Source of the DNA: Alphaproteobacteria bacterium
GTDB taxonomy: Bacteria > Pseudomonadota > Alphaproteobacteria > SHVZ01
NCBI GenBank assembly: GCA_009694025.1
Contig: SHVZ01000005.1
Location: 1-64,000, forward strand
Direction: 5' to 3'
DNA length: 64,000 bases
Part shown: positions 19,300-31,585 of the stretch, one piece after another
Layout: each line of letters opens with the position of its first letter
Position numbering within the stretch: position 1 is the first letter of the stretch
Translations under genes and position numbers: made by a program
Notes under the pieces: model-generated
Told to the model about the DNA's origin: nothing
Seen by the model: only the letters and a program-made list of their open reading frames with translations
The model's database searches: none

Positions 19300-20040
19300 T
19301 TACTTCTTCTCGGGCTTTCTCTCGGGCTTCTTGTCGCCCTTCTCGCCCTTCTCGCCCTTGTCGCCCGCGGCTGGGGCTGCGCCCGCGGCCGGTGCCGCTG
19401 CGGCGCCCTCCGTACCGGCGGCAGCGGCAGCTTCGCCTTCGACGGCGGCTGCGGCAACCGGCACCTCTTCGACGTAGACCGTCGGAGCGGCGACCGAAGC
19501 GATGGTGAAGTCACGACCGATGGTCGGCCTGACACCCTCCGGCAGCTTCACGTGGCTGATGTGGATGGAGTCGCCGATGTCGAGGCCGGTCAAGTCGGCG
19601 GTGAAGGCCTCGGGGATCGAGTCGGCGAGGCAGTAGACCTCGACCGTGTGGCGGACGACGTTGAGAACGCCGCCGCGCTTCAGGCCCGGCGAGGCCGCGT
19701 CGTTCTCGAAATGGATCGGCACCGCGACGGTGATGCGGGTCTTCGGCCCGACGCGAAGGAAGTCGCAATGGATCGGCTTGTCGCTCACCGGATCGAGCTG
19801 CACTTCGCGCGGCAGCACGCGGTGGCTCTCGCCGTCGACGGTCACGGTCGCCAGCTTGGCGAAGAAGCTCTCCTTGTTGGCGACCCGCGCGAGCGCGCGA
19901 TGCTCGACGCTGATCAAGATCGGGGCTTTCTTGTCGCCGTAGATGACGCCGGGAACCCGATCGGTGCGACGGGTTGCCCGGGCGGCCCCCTTTCCGGCCC
20001 GGTCTCGCCGCTCGGCGGCGAGGGTCACAGTCTCAGACAT
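19300..20040 (-). CDS. rplY: 50S ribosomal protein L25/general stress protein Ctc with long low-complexity C-terminal tail
   Basis: TLAAERRDRAGKGAARATRRTDRVPGVIYGDKKAPILISVEHRAL; tail AAAAGTEGAAAAPAAGAAPAAGDKGEKGEKGDKKPERKPEKK. Confidence 0.93.
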   Translation of the reverse strand: MSETVTLAAERRDRAGKGAARATRRTDRVPGVIYGDKKAPILISVEHRALARVANKESFFAKLATVTVDGESHRVLPREVQLDPVSDKPIHCDFLRVGPKTRITVAVPIHFENDAASPGLKRGGVLNVVRHTVEVYCLADSIPEAFTADLTGLDIGDSIHISHVKLPEGVRPTIGRDFTIASVAAPTVYVEEVPVAAAAVEGEAAAAAGTEGAAAAPAAGAAPAAGDKGEKGEKGDKKPERKPEKK

Positions 20041-20137
20041 GTCACGTCTACTCCTCGTCAGAACGATGGGCCCTTGGGCGGCCCGGGACATCCGATCCGG
20101 CCTCCAGGGGTGCCGGCACCGGAAACTTGGGTGAAGT

Positions 20138-21070
20138 CTAGTCGAAAAGGCTCGAAACCGAACGCTCCTCGCTGATCCGGCGCATCGCCTCGGCGACCAG
20201 GGTGGCGATCGGCAGCTGGCGGATGTTGCGCGCGCTGCGGACCGCTTGGGTCGCGGCGATTGAATCGGTGATGACCAGCGCCTCGAGCGGCGAGTGGACG
20301 ATGCGGTCGACCGCCTGGCCGGAAAGGACGCCGTGGGTGCAGTAGGCGGAGACGCCGACGGCGCCCTCGGCGATCAGCGCCTCGGCGGCGTTGCAGAGCG
20401 TGCCGCCGGAATCGACGATATCGTCGATGAGGAGGCAGCGCTGGCCCTTGACGTCGCCGATGACGTTCATGACCTCGGAGACGCCGGCGCGCTCGCGCCG
20501 CTTGTCGATGATCGCGAGGTCGCATTCCAGCCGCTTGGCGACGGCGCGCGCGCGCGTCACGCCGCCGACGTCCGGCGAGACCACCACCAGCTCGGCGCCG
20601 TCATGGTGCTGCTGGATGTCCTTCACGAAGTCGGGCGCCGAAAACAGGTTGTCGAGCGGGATGTCGAAGAAGCCCTGGATCTGGGCGGCGTGGAGGTCGA
20701 TGGTCAGCACACGGTCGGCGCCGGCGGTGGTGATCAGGTTGGCGACCAGCTTGGCCGAGATCGGCGTGCGCGGGCCCGATTTCCGGTCCTGGCGGGCATA
20801 GCCGTAATAGGGCATGACCGCGGTGATGCGCCGCGCCGAGCTGCGGCGGAGCGCGTCGATCGCGACCAGCAGCTCCATCAGGTGGTCGTTGGCCGGAAAC
20901 GAGGTCGACTGGACCACGAACACATCCTCGCCGCGGATGTTCTCGTGGATCTCGACGAACACTTCATGGTCGCTGAAGCGCTTTACCGAGGCCTTGACGA
21001 GCGGCAGGTTCAGATACGCGCAGATCGCCTCGGCCAGCGGCCGATTGCTGTTGCCCGTCATGACCTTCAT
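20138..21070 (-). CDS. prs: Ribose-phosphate pyrophosphokinase
   Basis: [55 protein letters not shown]...[19 protein letters not shown]...[19 protein letters not shown]. Confidence 0.97.
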   Translation of the reverse strand: MKVMTGNSNRPLAEAICAYLNLPLVKASVKRFSDHEVFVEIHENIRGEDVFVVQSTSFPANDHLMELLVAIDALRRSSARRITAVMPYYGYARQDRKSGPRTPISAKLVANLITTAGADRVLTIDLHAAQIQGFFDIPLDNLFSAPDFVKDIQQHHDGAELVVVSPDVGGVTRARAVAKRLECDLAIIDKRRERAGVSEVMNVIGDVKGQRCLLIDDIVDSGGTLCNAAEALIAEGAVGVSAYCTHGVLSGQAVDRIVHSPLEALVITDSIAATQAVRSARNIRQLPIATLVAEAMRRISEERSVSSLFD

Positions 21071-21208
21071 GCGTGAGACCCCTTTGGCCGGGGCGCGCGA
21101 AACCCCGGTCCCGGCTTGACGATCCGTCCGCCGCCGGCGGCCGGTTTCTACCAAGGGGGACGGGAGAAGTAAACGCCTGGGGGGTGGCGCAGGCGGCAGG
21201 TCCAGCCG

Positions 21209-22321
21209 TTACTCGAACAAAGCAAGAACGCCGGTGTAGCCGTAGAGCCGGCTGGACGAGATCTCGCCGTTGCCGAAGAAGCCGGTGAGCGGAAAGGCGC
21301 CGAGGACTCCGGCGATCGCTTCCGCCTCGGTCGACTCGCCCTCGAACAGGTGAGGGCCGCGGGCGACGCAGGAGAAGTAGAGGCCGGCGGCCGGGGTGGT
21401 GTTCCGCCGCGCCTTCAGCCGGGCCAGCATCCGCTCCAGATCCTCGCCCGCGCTCTTCGGGTCGCGGCGGCAGAACATCACGCGGTCACCGCTGCTGACG
21501 TGGTCGCCGACGCCGATCCAGCCCCGCTCCGGGTCGGCGCCGAGGAGGTTGCGGACGAGGTAGTCGCCGGTGTCGGAGCCCGGCACCGCGAGCGCGACAT
21601 GGAGGGCTTGGCCGCGCCGCTGGCCGGAGGCCTCGAGGTCGGCCTTCAGCGCCTCGACCGCCGGCCTCCCCTCGATCGCCTTGATGACGTTGCCTTCGGC
21701 CTCGGTCACCGCGCGCGACGGGCCGATCGGCGAGCACCCCTGGGAGAGGCCGCAAGCGACGGCGATGTTCCCGGCGAAGAGAACGCCGGAGAGTCCGCCT
21801 TCGGCGGCGCCGGGACCGGAACCGGCGACCTGGGCGTGGCGGCTGCGCGATGAGGTGAGTCCGCCGACGAGATAGCAGGGAAGCTCCTCGGCGAGCCGGG
21901 TCACGAGCTCCGGCGTCTTCGGGTTGCGCGGATCGGCGTGGATGACGCCGAAGCTCGGCCGCCTCTCGGCGATCCAGGCGCCATGGGCGCGGCGGAACGC
22001 CTCCATGCCGCGCTCGAGGCCGGAGAAGACGCGAAACGAATTCTCCGGCAGGGCCGCGACCATGACCGAAAGAGCGGGGCGGTCGAAATATCCGGCCGAG
22101 GTCGCGGTCACGCCGAGCCCGACCGTCCCCACCCACTCGGCGACGCCGGTCGCCTCGCGCAAACGCCCTACCAGGGAGGGTAGCTCCGCGGCGAAGGTAT
22201 CGGTCGCATAGACGAAGCCGAGGTTGGCGCCCGCCAGCAGCGGCGAGAGGCCGGCCAGCGTGAGCGCTACCACCTCGTCGGCGTCGTCGTCGGCGGCGTG
22301 GGAGGAGACGAAGGCGCTCAT
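21209..22321 (-). CDS. FIST N/C domain protein
   Basis: ANLGFVYATDTFAAELPSLVGRLREATGVAEWVGTVGLGVTATSAGYFDRPALSVM...FIST_C-like RVMFCRRDPKSAGEDLERMLARL...AAGLYFSCVARGPHLFEG. Confidence 0.8.
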   Translation of the reverse strand: MSAFVSSHAADDDADEVVALTLAGLSPLLAGANLGFVYATDTFAAELPSLVGRLREATGVAEWVGTVGLGVTATSAGYFDRPALSVMVAALPENSFRVFSGLERGMEAFRRAHGAWIAERRPSFGVIHADPRNPKTPELVTRLAEELPCYLVGGLTSSRSRHAQVAGSGPGAAEGGLSGVLFAGNIAVACGLSQGCSPIGPSRAVTEAEGNVIKAIEGRPAVEALKADLEASGQRRGQALHVALAVPGSDTGDYLVRNLLGADPERGWIGVGDHVSSGDRVMFCRRDPKSAGEDLERMLARLKARRNTTPAAGLYFSCVARGPHLFEGESTEAEAIAGVLGAFPLTGFFGNGEISSSRLYGYTGVLALFE

Positions 22322-22947
22322 CCCGGCGTCTCCAGCAGCCGCTTCACCAGCGGCGCGATGCGCCCGGCGATGATGCGCACGCCCGCGGCGTTCGGATGGA
22401 TGCCGTCGGCCTGGTTCAGCCTGGGATCGGCGGCGACGCCGTCCAGGAGAAAGGGATAGAGCGGCACGCGATGCTTCTCGGCGAGCTTGGGATAGATCCC
22501 GGCGAAGCGCTCGCCGTAGTCGCGCCCGAGATTGGGTGGCGCCTGCATGCCGAGCAGCAGCACCTTGACGCCTTTCGCCTTCAGCTTGGCGACGATGGCA
22601 TCGAGATTCTCGTAAGCCTTCTCCGGGCTCAAGCCGCGGAGCGCGTCGTTGGCGCCGAGCCCGACCAGGGCATGGGTCGGGTTGTCGGCGAGCGCCCATT
22701 CGAGGCGGGCGAGGCCGCCGGCCGTGGTGTCGCCGGAGACCCCTCCGTTGAGGATCAGGACGTCGAGGCCCTGACCGTTCATGACCGCCTGGAGCTGGGT
22801 CGGGAGCGATTCTCCGGGCGGCAGACCGAAGCCGGCGGTCAGGCTGTCGCCGAGCATGAGCACGCGAGCGGGTGCCGCCTCGGCCGGCCCGAGAAACAGG
22901 CACAAGGCCGCGAGCGCGGCTTTCAACACGTTGACAATCTTCGGCAA
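22318..22947 (-). CDS. Secreted SGNH/GDSL hydrolase, TesA/arylesterase-like (TTG start inferred)
   Basis: VLMLGDSLTAGFGLPPGESLPTQLQ...NGGVSGDTTAGGLARL...VGLGANDALRGLSPE...ADGIHPNAAG; signal peptide-like N-terminus. Confidence 0.88.
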   Translation of the reverse strand: MPKIVNVLKAALAALCLFLGPAEAAPARVLMLGDSLTAGFGLPPGESLPTQLQAVMNGQGLDVLILNGGVSGDTTAGGLARLEWALADNPTHALVGLGANDALRGLSPEKAYENLDAIVAKLKAKGVKVLLLGMQAPPNLGRDYGERFAGIYPKLAEKHRVPLYPFLLDGVAADPRLNQADGIHPNAAGVRIIAGRIAPLVKRLLETPG

Positions 22948-23023
22948 GGGACCACCTTTCAATCCCGCACCGGCCTGTCGGCCGAGCTCAACCGCACACG
23001 CAAAGTCCCCCGGAACGCGCCCG

Positions 23024-23719
23024 ATGACCGATGCTTCCACCGACGGTGCTCTGCTCGAGCTTGCGGGCGTGCATGTCAGCCTGCCGAGCACGGTCGGGCC
23101 CGTCAACATCCTGCGCGGCATCGACCTGTCGATCGGCCGCGGCGAGGCTGTCGCGGTGGTGGGTCCTTCCGGCGCCGGAAAGTCGACGCTGATGATGGTG
23201 GTGGCCGGTCTGGAGCGCATCAGCGCCGGGCGGATCTCGCTCGCAGGTCAGGCGCTCTCGACGCTCGATGAAGACGGCCTCGCGCTTCTTCGGCGCAAGC
23301 ATGTCGGCATCGTCTTTCAGAGCTTCCGCCTGGTGCCGACCATGACGGCGCTCGAGAACGTCGCCGTGCCGCTGGAGCTGGCGGGCCGGGGCGGCGCCTT
23401 CGATTCGGCGGCCGAAGCCTTGGTGTCGGTCGGTCTCGGCCATCGTCTGGAGCACTATCCCGACCAGCTCTCCGGCGGCGAGCAGCAGCGCGTCGCCATC
23501 GCGCGCGCCGTCGTCGCCAGGCCGTCGCTGATCCTCGCCGACGAGCCGACCGGGAACCTCGACGGCGACACCGGCCACCAGATCATCGAGTTGCTGTTCG
23601 AGCGGCGGCGGGCGACCGGCTCGACCCTGATGCTGATTACTCATGACCCGGAGCTGGCGGCGCGCGCCGATCGGACCATCCGCCTGGCTGACGGCAAGGT
23701 GGTCGGCGGGCACGCCTGA
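23024..23719 (+). CDS. ABC transporter ATP-binding protein (LolD/YbbA-like)
   Basis: Walker [10 protein letters not shown], signature [15 protein letters not shown], Walker [13 protein letters not shown]. Confidence 0.93.
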   Translation: MTDASTDGALLELAGVHVSLPSTVGPVNILRGIDLSIGRGEAVAVVGPSGAGKSTLMMVVAGLERISAGRISLAGQALSTLDEDGLALLRRKHVGIVFQSFRLVPTMTALENVAVPLELAGRGGAFDSAAEALVSVGLGHRLEHYPDQLSGGEQQRVAIARAVVARPSLILADEPTGNLDGDTGHQIIELLFERRRATGSTLMLITHDPELAARADRTIRLADGKVVGGHA

Positions 23720-26226
23720 TGACCGCGCTCGCTCTCCGCCTGGCCCGTCGCGAGTTGCGTGGCGGACTCAAGGGCTTCCGCCTCTTCCTCGCCTGCCTGG
23801 CGCTCGGCGTCGGCGCCATCGCCGCGGTCGGCTCGGTGACATCCTCGCTGATGGCGGGGCTCGCAGCCGACGCCCGCGCCATCCTCGGCGGCGACGTCGA
23901 GGTGGCGCTGGTGCAGCGCGAGGTCACCGCCGCCGAGCGCGGGTTCCTCGCCCGGTTCGGCCGGATCTCGCAGGTGGCGGAGCTTCGCGCCATGGCGGTG
24001 AAAGCCGGTGGCGAGGACCGCACGCTCATCGAGCTGAAGGCGGTCGACTCGGCCTATCCGCTGGTCGGGTCGCTCGCGCTCGCGCCCGATCGGCCGCTCG
24101 CCCAGGCGATTGCCGACCGCGGCGCCATGGTCGAGTCGGCCCTGGCCGCGCGGCTCGGACTCGCGGTCGGCGATACCCTGTCGGTCGGCGACGTGCGGCT
24201 CGAGGTGCGGGCGATCCTGGTCCGCGAGCCTGACAAGGCGACCGGCGCCTTCACCTTCGGCCCTCGCGTCCTGGTCTCCGCCGATACGCTCGGGGCGACC
24301 GGACTGCTTCTTCCCGGCAGCCTGGTCCGCCACCTCTACCGGATCGCGCTCGCGCCTGGTTTGACCGTCGTCGATCTCCGCGAGGCGGCGGCGGCGGAAC
24401 TTCCACAAGCGGGCTGGCGCATCCGCGCTTTCGACGAAGCGGCCCCGGGGCTCCGCCGTTTTCTCGAGCGCATCGGCCAGTATCTGACTTTGGTCGGGTT
24501 GACGGCGCTCCTGGTCGGCGGTGTCGGCGTCGGCAATGCGGTCATGAGCTACCTCGACGGCAAGCTTGCGGCGATCGCCACCCTCAAGGCGCTGGGCGCG
24601 CCGGCGAGGCTCGCCTTCGCCACCTACCTGATCCTCGTCCTGGTGATGGCGGCCGGCGGCATCCTGCTCGGCCTCCTCCTCGGCGCGGTGACGCCGGTGA
24701 TGTTCGCCAAGGCGCTCGCCTCGGTGCTGCCGATCCAGGCCCGGGTCGGGATCTATTGGCAGCCGCTCGCGGTCGCCGCCGCCTGCGGTGTCTTCACCAC
24801 GCTCGCCTTCGCCTTCGTGCCGCTGGCGAGGGCCTCGCAGGTGTCACCGGGCGATCTTTTCCGGGCGCAGATCTCGCCGCCCCGGCGCTTCCCCGGCTGG
24901 CTGCCGATCCTCGGCACCGCCGCCGCTTTCGTCGCGCTCTGCCTCCTGATGGTGTCGACCGCGCAGGACCGTTGGCTCGCCCTCTGGTTTCTCCTGGGTG
25001 CCGTCGGCTCCGTGCTGGTTTTCCACGGCACCGCCACCGGGATCGCCGCGCTCGCGCGACGGGCGGGGCGTCCGAGCCGGCCGCTGCTCCGGCTGGCGCT
25101 CGCCAACCTCACCCGGCCGGGGTCGCCGATGGGCGCGTTGGCGCTTTCCCTCGGCCTCGGCCTGACCGTTCTGGTCGCGGTCGCGCTGATTGAGCGCAAC
25201 CTCGACCGCCAGGTGAACGAGCGCCTGCCGGAGCGGGCGCCGACCTTCTTCTTCATCGACATCCAGCCGGACCAGGCGGAGGCTTTTGACCGGCTGATCC
25301 AAGGCACGCCCGGCGCCAGCGATCTCTTGAGGACGCCGATGATCCGAGGCCGCGTCACCAGCGTCAACGGCGTGCCGGCGGATCGGGTAACGGTGGCGCC
25401 GGGGTCGGCCTGGGCGCTCCAGGGTGACCGCGGCTTCTCTTACGCGAAGCTGCCTCCCGCTAACGCCCGGATCGTCGAGGGCAAGTGGTGGCCGCCGGAC
25501 TATTCCGGCCGGCCGCTGGTTTCGATGGACGCCAACATCGCGCGTGGCCTCGCGATCGGTGTCGGCGACCGTATCGGCCTCAATGTGCTCGGCCGCGAGA
25601 TCGAGGCGGAGATCGTCTCGCTCCGCGAGATCGATTGGGGCACGCTGGCGATGAATTTCACCTTCATCTTCGCGCCGGGCGCGCTCGACCGGGCGCCGCA
25701 GACCCATCTGGCGACGGTGCACCTGGCCACGCCGTCCGAGGAGGCGCGCCTGCTTGCGGCCGTCGGCAAGGCCTTCCCCAACGTCTCGGCGATCCGGGTC
25801 AAGGATGCGCTCGACGCCGCCAACCGTATCCTCGAGGGCATCGCCTTCGCCGTACGGGTGACCGCGGCGGTGACGCTGGCCGCGGGCACGCTGGTGCTGG
25901 CTGGCGCGGTCGCGGCGGGGCACCGCGGCCGGGTCAAGGATGCGGTCGTGCTCAAGGTCCTGGGTGCGCGTCGGATCGAGGTGCTGGCGGCCTACCTGCT
26001 CGAGTTCGGGTTGCTCGGTTTGGTGATCGCCGCCATCGCCGCCGCTGTCGGCACGGTCGCCGGCTGGGCGATCCTGGTCTTCGCGATGAAGAGCGACTTT
26101 GTCTTCTCGGCGACCGCGGTCGCCGGATCGGCCTCGCTGTCGGTGGTGCTGACCGTCCTGCTCGGGCTCATCGGCACCTGGCACGCGCTCGGCCAAAAGG
26201 CCGCCCCGATGCTACGCGAGGCTTAG
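23719..26226 (+). CDS. ABC transporter permease, FtsX-like (YbbP type)
   Basis: 835 aa with two FtsX-like multi-TM blocks (GGVGVGNAVMSYLDGKLAAIATLKALGAPARLAF; GRVKDAVVLKVLGARRIEVLAAYLLEF); ATGA overlap with ATPase gene. Confidence 0.92.
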   Translation: MTALALRLARRELRGGLKGFRLFLACLALGVGAIAAVGSVTSSLMAGLAADARAILGGDVEVALVQREVTAAERGFLARFGRISQVAELRAMAVKAGGEDRTLIELKAVDSAYPLVGSLALAPDRPLAQAIADRGAMVESALAARLGLAVGDTLSVGDVRLEVRAILVREPDKATGAFTFGPRVLVSADTLGATGLLLPGSLVRHLYRIALAPGLTVVDLREAAAAELPQAGWRIRAFDEAAPGLRRFLERIGQYLTLVGLTALLVGGVGVGNAVMSYLDGKLAAIATLKALGAPARLAFATYLILVLVMAAGGILLGLLLGAVTPVMFAKALASVLPIQARVGIYWQPLAVAAACGVFTTLAFAFVPLARASQVSPGDLFRAQISPPRRFPGWLPILGTAAAFVALCLLMVSTAQDRWLALWFLLGAVGSVLVFHGTATGIAALARRAGRPSRPLLRLALANLTRPGSPMGALALSLGLGLTVLVAVALIERNLDRQVNERLPERAPTFFFIDIQPDQAEAFDRLIQGTPGASDLLRTPMIRGRVTSVNGVPADRVTVAPGSAWALQGDRGFSYAKLPPANARIVEGKWWPPDYSGRPLVSMDANIARGLAIGVGDRIGLNVLGREIEAEIVSLREIDWGTLAMNFTFIFAPGALDRAPQTHLATVHLATPSEEARLLAAVGKAFPNVSAIRVKDALDAANRILEGIAFAVRVTAAVTLAAGTLVLAGAVAAGHRGRVKDAVVLKVLGARRIEVLAAYLLEFGLLGLVIAAIAAAVGTVAGWAILVFAMKSDFVFSATAVAGSASLSVVLTVLLGLIGTWHALGQKAAPMLREA

Positions 26227-26414
26227 GGCGGAAGGGGCCGCAGCGATGGGCGGCCGTCCGGCCACGGTGGGGTTAAACTCTCAGAAACCGCAGGATTTAG
26301 TGGTCCTGACACCGAGCTTCAGCTATATACTGTAACTCCTGGGCATTGCTTGTCCCAATGCCGTTCGAGATCCTTTTTAAGGGGCATGGCCCCGCCCGAG
26401 CTGCCCTGAGACTG

Positions 26415-27605
26415 ATGACCAACCATCGCCTCGACCCGCTCAAGGACTATGCGTTCCGCCAGCTCCGGGAGCTCCTGACCCCGATCCAGCCCCGGAGCAA
26501 CCGGGCGCCCATCCTTCTCTCGGTCGGCGAGCCGCAGAACCAGCCGCCGGCCTTCATCGCCGAGGAGATGGCGAAGAACGCCGACAAATGGAACCGCTAC
26601 ACCGACCACGCGGGCACGCCGGAGTTCCGGAAGGCGGTGGCCGCGTGGCTCACCCGGCGCTACCGCCTGCCGTCGGGCATGGTGAACCCGGAGAAGCACG
26701 TCCTGCCGGTGCCGGGCTCGCGCGAGGGGCTGTTCATGGCCGCGCTGTTCGCCGTGCCTGAGACCAAGGCCGGGAAGAAGCCGGCGGCGTTGATTCCCAA
26801 TCCCTCCTACCACGTGTACACGGGGGCTGCGATCATCGCCGGCGCCGATCTTGTCTACCTGCCGGCGCGGAAGGAAACCGGCTTCCTTCCCGATCTCGAT
26901 GCCGTCGCCACGGCCGACCTCGACCGCGCCGCCATCTTCTACCTCTGCACGCCGGCCAATCCGCAGGGTGCGGTCGCCGGGCTCGACTATCTGAAGCGCG
27001 CGGTCGAGCTGGCGCGCCGCCATGACTTTCTCCTGGTGGTCGACGAGTGCTACGCCGAGATCTACGACAAGACGCCGCCGCCGGGAGCGCTCGAAGCCTG
27101 CGCCGCCTTGGGCGGAAGCATGGACCATGTGGTGATTGCGCATTCGCTTTCGAAGCGATCGAGCGCGCCCGGGCTTCGTTCCGGCTTCGTCGCCGGCGCG
27201 CTCGAGTCGATCCAGGCCTTCGTCAACGTGCTGAACTACGGCGCCGCCGGCATGAGCCAGCCGATCCTGGCGGCGGCGACGCGGCTGTGGTCCGACGAAG
27301 CCCATGTCGATTCCAACCGCGAGATCTACCGACGCAACTTCGACATCGCCGACAAGGTGCTGGGCGGGCGCTTCGGTTACTACCGGCCGGCCGGCGGCTT
27401 CTATCTCTGGCTCGACGTCGGCGACGGCGCCGAGGCGGCGAAGAAGCTGTGGGGCGAGGCCGGCATCCGCGTGCTGCCGGGCGGCTTCATGTCCTGGCCC
27501 GATCGTACCGGGAAGAACCACGGCCAACCCTACATCCGTGTCGCCATGGTCTATGACGAGCCGATGATGGAGACCGCGCTCAAGCTCATGACCCAGGTGC
27601 TCTAG
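26415..27605 (+). CDS. Class I/II aminotransferase (succinyldiaminopimelate aminotransferase-like)
   Basis: [40 protein letters not shown]...[11 protein letters not shown]...[10 protein letters not shown]...[18 protein letters not shown]. Confidence 0.88.
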   Translation: MTNHRLDPLKDYAFRQLRELLTPIQPRSNRAPILLSVGEPQNQPPAFIAEEMAKNADKWNRYTDHAGTPEFRKAVAAWLTRRYRLPSGMVNPEKHVLPVPGSREGLFMAALFAVPETKAGKKPAALIPNPSYHVYTGAAIIAGADLVYLPARKETGFLPDLDAVATADLDRAAIFYLCTPANPQGAVAGLDYLKRAVELARRHDFLLVVDECYAEIYDKTPPPGALEACAALGGSMDHVVIAHSLSKRSSAPGLRSGFVAGALESIQAFVNVLNYGAAGMSQPILAAATRLWSDEAHVDSNREIYRRNFDIADKVLGGRFGYYRPAGGFYLWLDVGDGAEAAKKLWGEAGIRVLPGGFMSWPDRTGKNHGQPYIRVAMVYDEPMMETALKLMTQVL

Positions 27606-27609
27606 AGCC

Positions 27610-30030
<2,421 letters not shown>

Positions 30031-30037
30031 CCGGCCC

Positions 30038-30469
30038 TCAGCCCCACAGCCCGCGGCGGTCGCGCCTCTCCTCGTTGGACCTCTCGCGCTTCTCGCGCGG
30101 CTGGGCGATCGTGTAGGCCTTCTGCCGGTGGGCGAGGCAATACGGGCTGCGGCCCTCGCTCGGGGTGCCGCAGAAACGGAAATCCGCATCCTTGGGATCG
30201 CCGATCGGCCAGGCGCAGCAGGCACGCGCCAGGTCGATCAGGCTGTCCGCCGTCTTCATCGGGCGTACCTCGGCCTGAAGGCGCGTCCCGTGACCGCCAT
30301 AGGCCGGGTTGCGGCCCTTGCCGATGAGCTTCAGGCGGTTGACCAGCCCGGCGACCATGTCCCGGCTCATGCCGAGGCGCTGGGCGATCTGGCCGTAGCT
30401 TAATCCTTCGGTGGTGAACAGGGTGCGCACCCGCTCACGGGCCTCGTCCGACCACACGCGCTTGCCCAT
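30038..30469 (-). CDS. gcrA: GcrA cell cycle regulator
   Basis: VWSDEARERVRTLFTTEGLSYGQIAQRLGMSRDMVAGLVNRLKLIGK; C-terminal CAWPIGDPKDADFRFCGTPSEGRSPYCLAHRQKAY. Confidence 0.95.
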   Translation of the reverse strand: MGKRVWSDEARERVRTLFTTEGLSYGQIAQRLGMSRDMVAGLVNRLKLIGKGRNPAYGGHGTRLQAEVRPMKTADSLIDLARACCAWPIGDPKDADFRFCGTPSEGRSPYCLAHRQKAYTIAQPREKRERSNEERRDRRGLWG

Positions 30470-30475
30470 TTTGGG

Positions 30476-30505
30476 CTCCTGAAGTTGATCCTTCGGGAGT
30501 GAGTC
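30476..30505 (-). promoter_or_regulatory. gcrA leader hairpin overlapping the Shine-Dalgarno, with adjacent GANTC site
   Basis: mRNA-sense GACTCACTCCCGAAGGATCAACTTCAGGAGCCCAAAATG: CTCCCGAAG/CTTCAGGAG stem (8/9) includes AGGAG; GACTC at 30501-30505. Confidence 0.4.
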
Positions 30506-30533
30506 GTATTTGGCGGGCTTTCGGTTCAAAGCC

Positions 30534-31151
30534 TCAGAGGAGGCCGAGGGCGGCAAGGTCATTTGCAAGCCGTTCCGATCCCTGGAAGTGGATGCCATGG
30601 ATGCCGACGGCGCCGGCTCCCTCGGCATTCTTCTGAGAGTCGTCGATGAAGACGGCTTCTTTCGGGTCGACGCCGTAGCGCTCGCAGAGGAGTTGGTAGA
30701 TCCGCGCCTCCGGCTTCAGCATCTTCTCGTCGCCGGAGACGACGATGCCGCGGAAGCGCTCGAAGAAGGCGAACCGCTTTCGCGTCGGCCGGAAGGTCTC
30801 GGCCGAAAAGTTGGTGAGCGCATAAAGCGGCGTGCCGCGGGCATGCAGGCGCTCCAGGATGTCGACGGTCCCTTGGATCGCGTGCGGAATCATCTCATCG
30901 AAACGGTGGAGCCAGGCGCGGATGAGGTCGGCCTTGTCGGGGTGGCGCCCGATCGCCTCGGCCTCTGCCTCGGCGAAGCTGCGCCCTGCGTCCTGGCGCA
31001 CGTTCCACTCGGGGTGGCAGACCTCGGTCAGAAAATGTTCGCAGGCCGCCTCGTCCGCGATCAGCTTGCGGTAGAGGTAGCGCGGATTCCAATCGAGGAG
31101 GACGCCGCCCAGGTCGAAGATGACGATCGAGCGGCAAGCGGGTGAGGGCAT
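30534..31151 (-). CDS. HAD family hydrolase/phosphatase
   Basis: SIVIFDLGGVLLDWNPRYLYRKL...LYALTNFSAETF...GDEKMLKPEARIYQLLCERYGVDPKEAVFIDDSQKNAEGA. Confidence 0.93.
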   Translation of the reverse strand: MPSPACRSIVIFDLGGVLLDWNPRYLYRKLIADEAACEHFLTEVCHPEWNVRQDAGRSFAEAEAEAIGRHPDKADLIRAWLHRFDEMIPHAIQGTVDILERLHARGTPLYALTNFSAETFRPTRKRFAFFERFRGIVVSGDEKMLKPEARIYQLLCERYGVDPKEAVFIDDSQKNAEGAGAVGIHGIHFQGSERLANDLAALGLL

Positions 31152-31278
31152 GTCGGGAGCGTCCGAGGCGGTTCTGCGAAAGGGCACGATCATAGCCAGG
31201 GCAGCGCCGGACGCCAGCATCGTGAGGTTGATCTCGGCCGAAACTCGGCCCATGATTCACGTGACTCGAGGGGGTCAT

Positions 31279-31572
31279 ATGAAAATAAACATTAAAATTG
31301 CGCTAATTTTGGCGCTGGCCGCCGGGCCGGCCTCGGCCCAGACCGCCGATGTCTCGATCCTGGCCTCGACCTGCTCGGGCTGCCATGGCGCCAATGCCAA
31401 CGGCTCCGGCGGCATTCCCGGGCTCCGCAGCCAGCAGCAGATCTATCTCGCCGACCAGCTCAAGGCCTTCAAGGCCGGCAGCCGTCCGGCCACGGTGATG
31501 AACCGCCTGGCCAAGGGCTATACCGACGAAGAGATCGCCGGCCTCGCCGTCCATTTCTCCCGGCTCAGGTAG
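31279..31572 (+). CDS. Monoheme c-type cytochrome, candidate partner subunit of flavocytochrome c sulfide dehydrogenase
   Basis: Signal peptide plus CSGCH; 97 aa; immediately upstream of FccB-like gene. Confidence 0.85.
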   Translation: MKINIKIALILALAAGPASAQTADVSILASTCSGCHGANANGSGGIPGLRSQQQIYLADQLKAFKAGSRPATVMNRLAKGYTDEEIAGLAVHFSRLR

Positions 31573-31585
31573 GAGGAGGCCGCCC

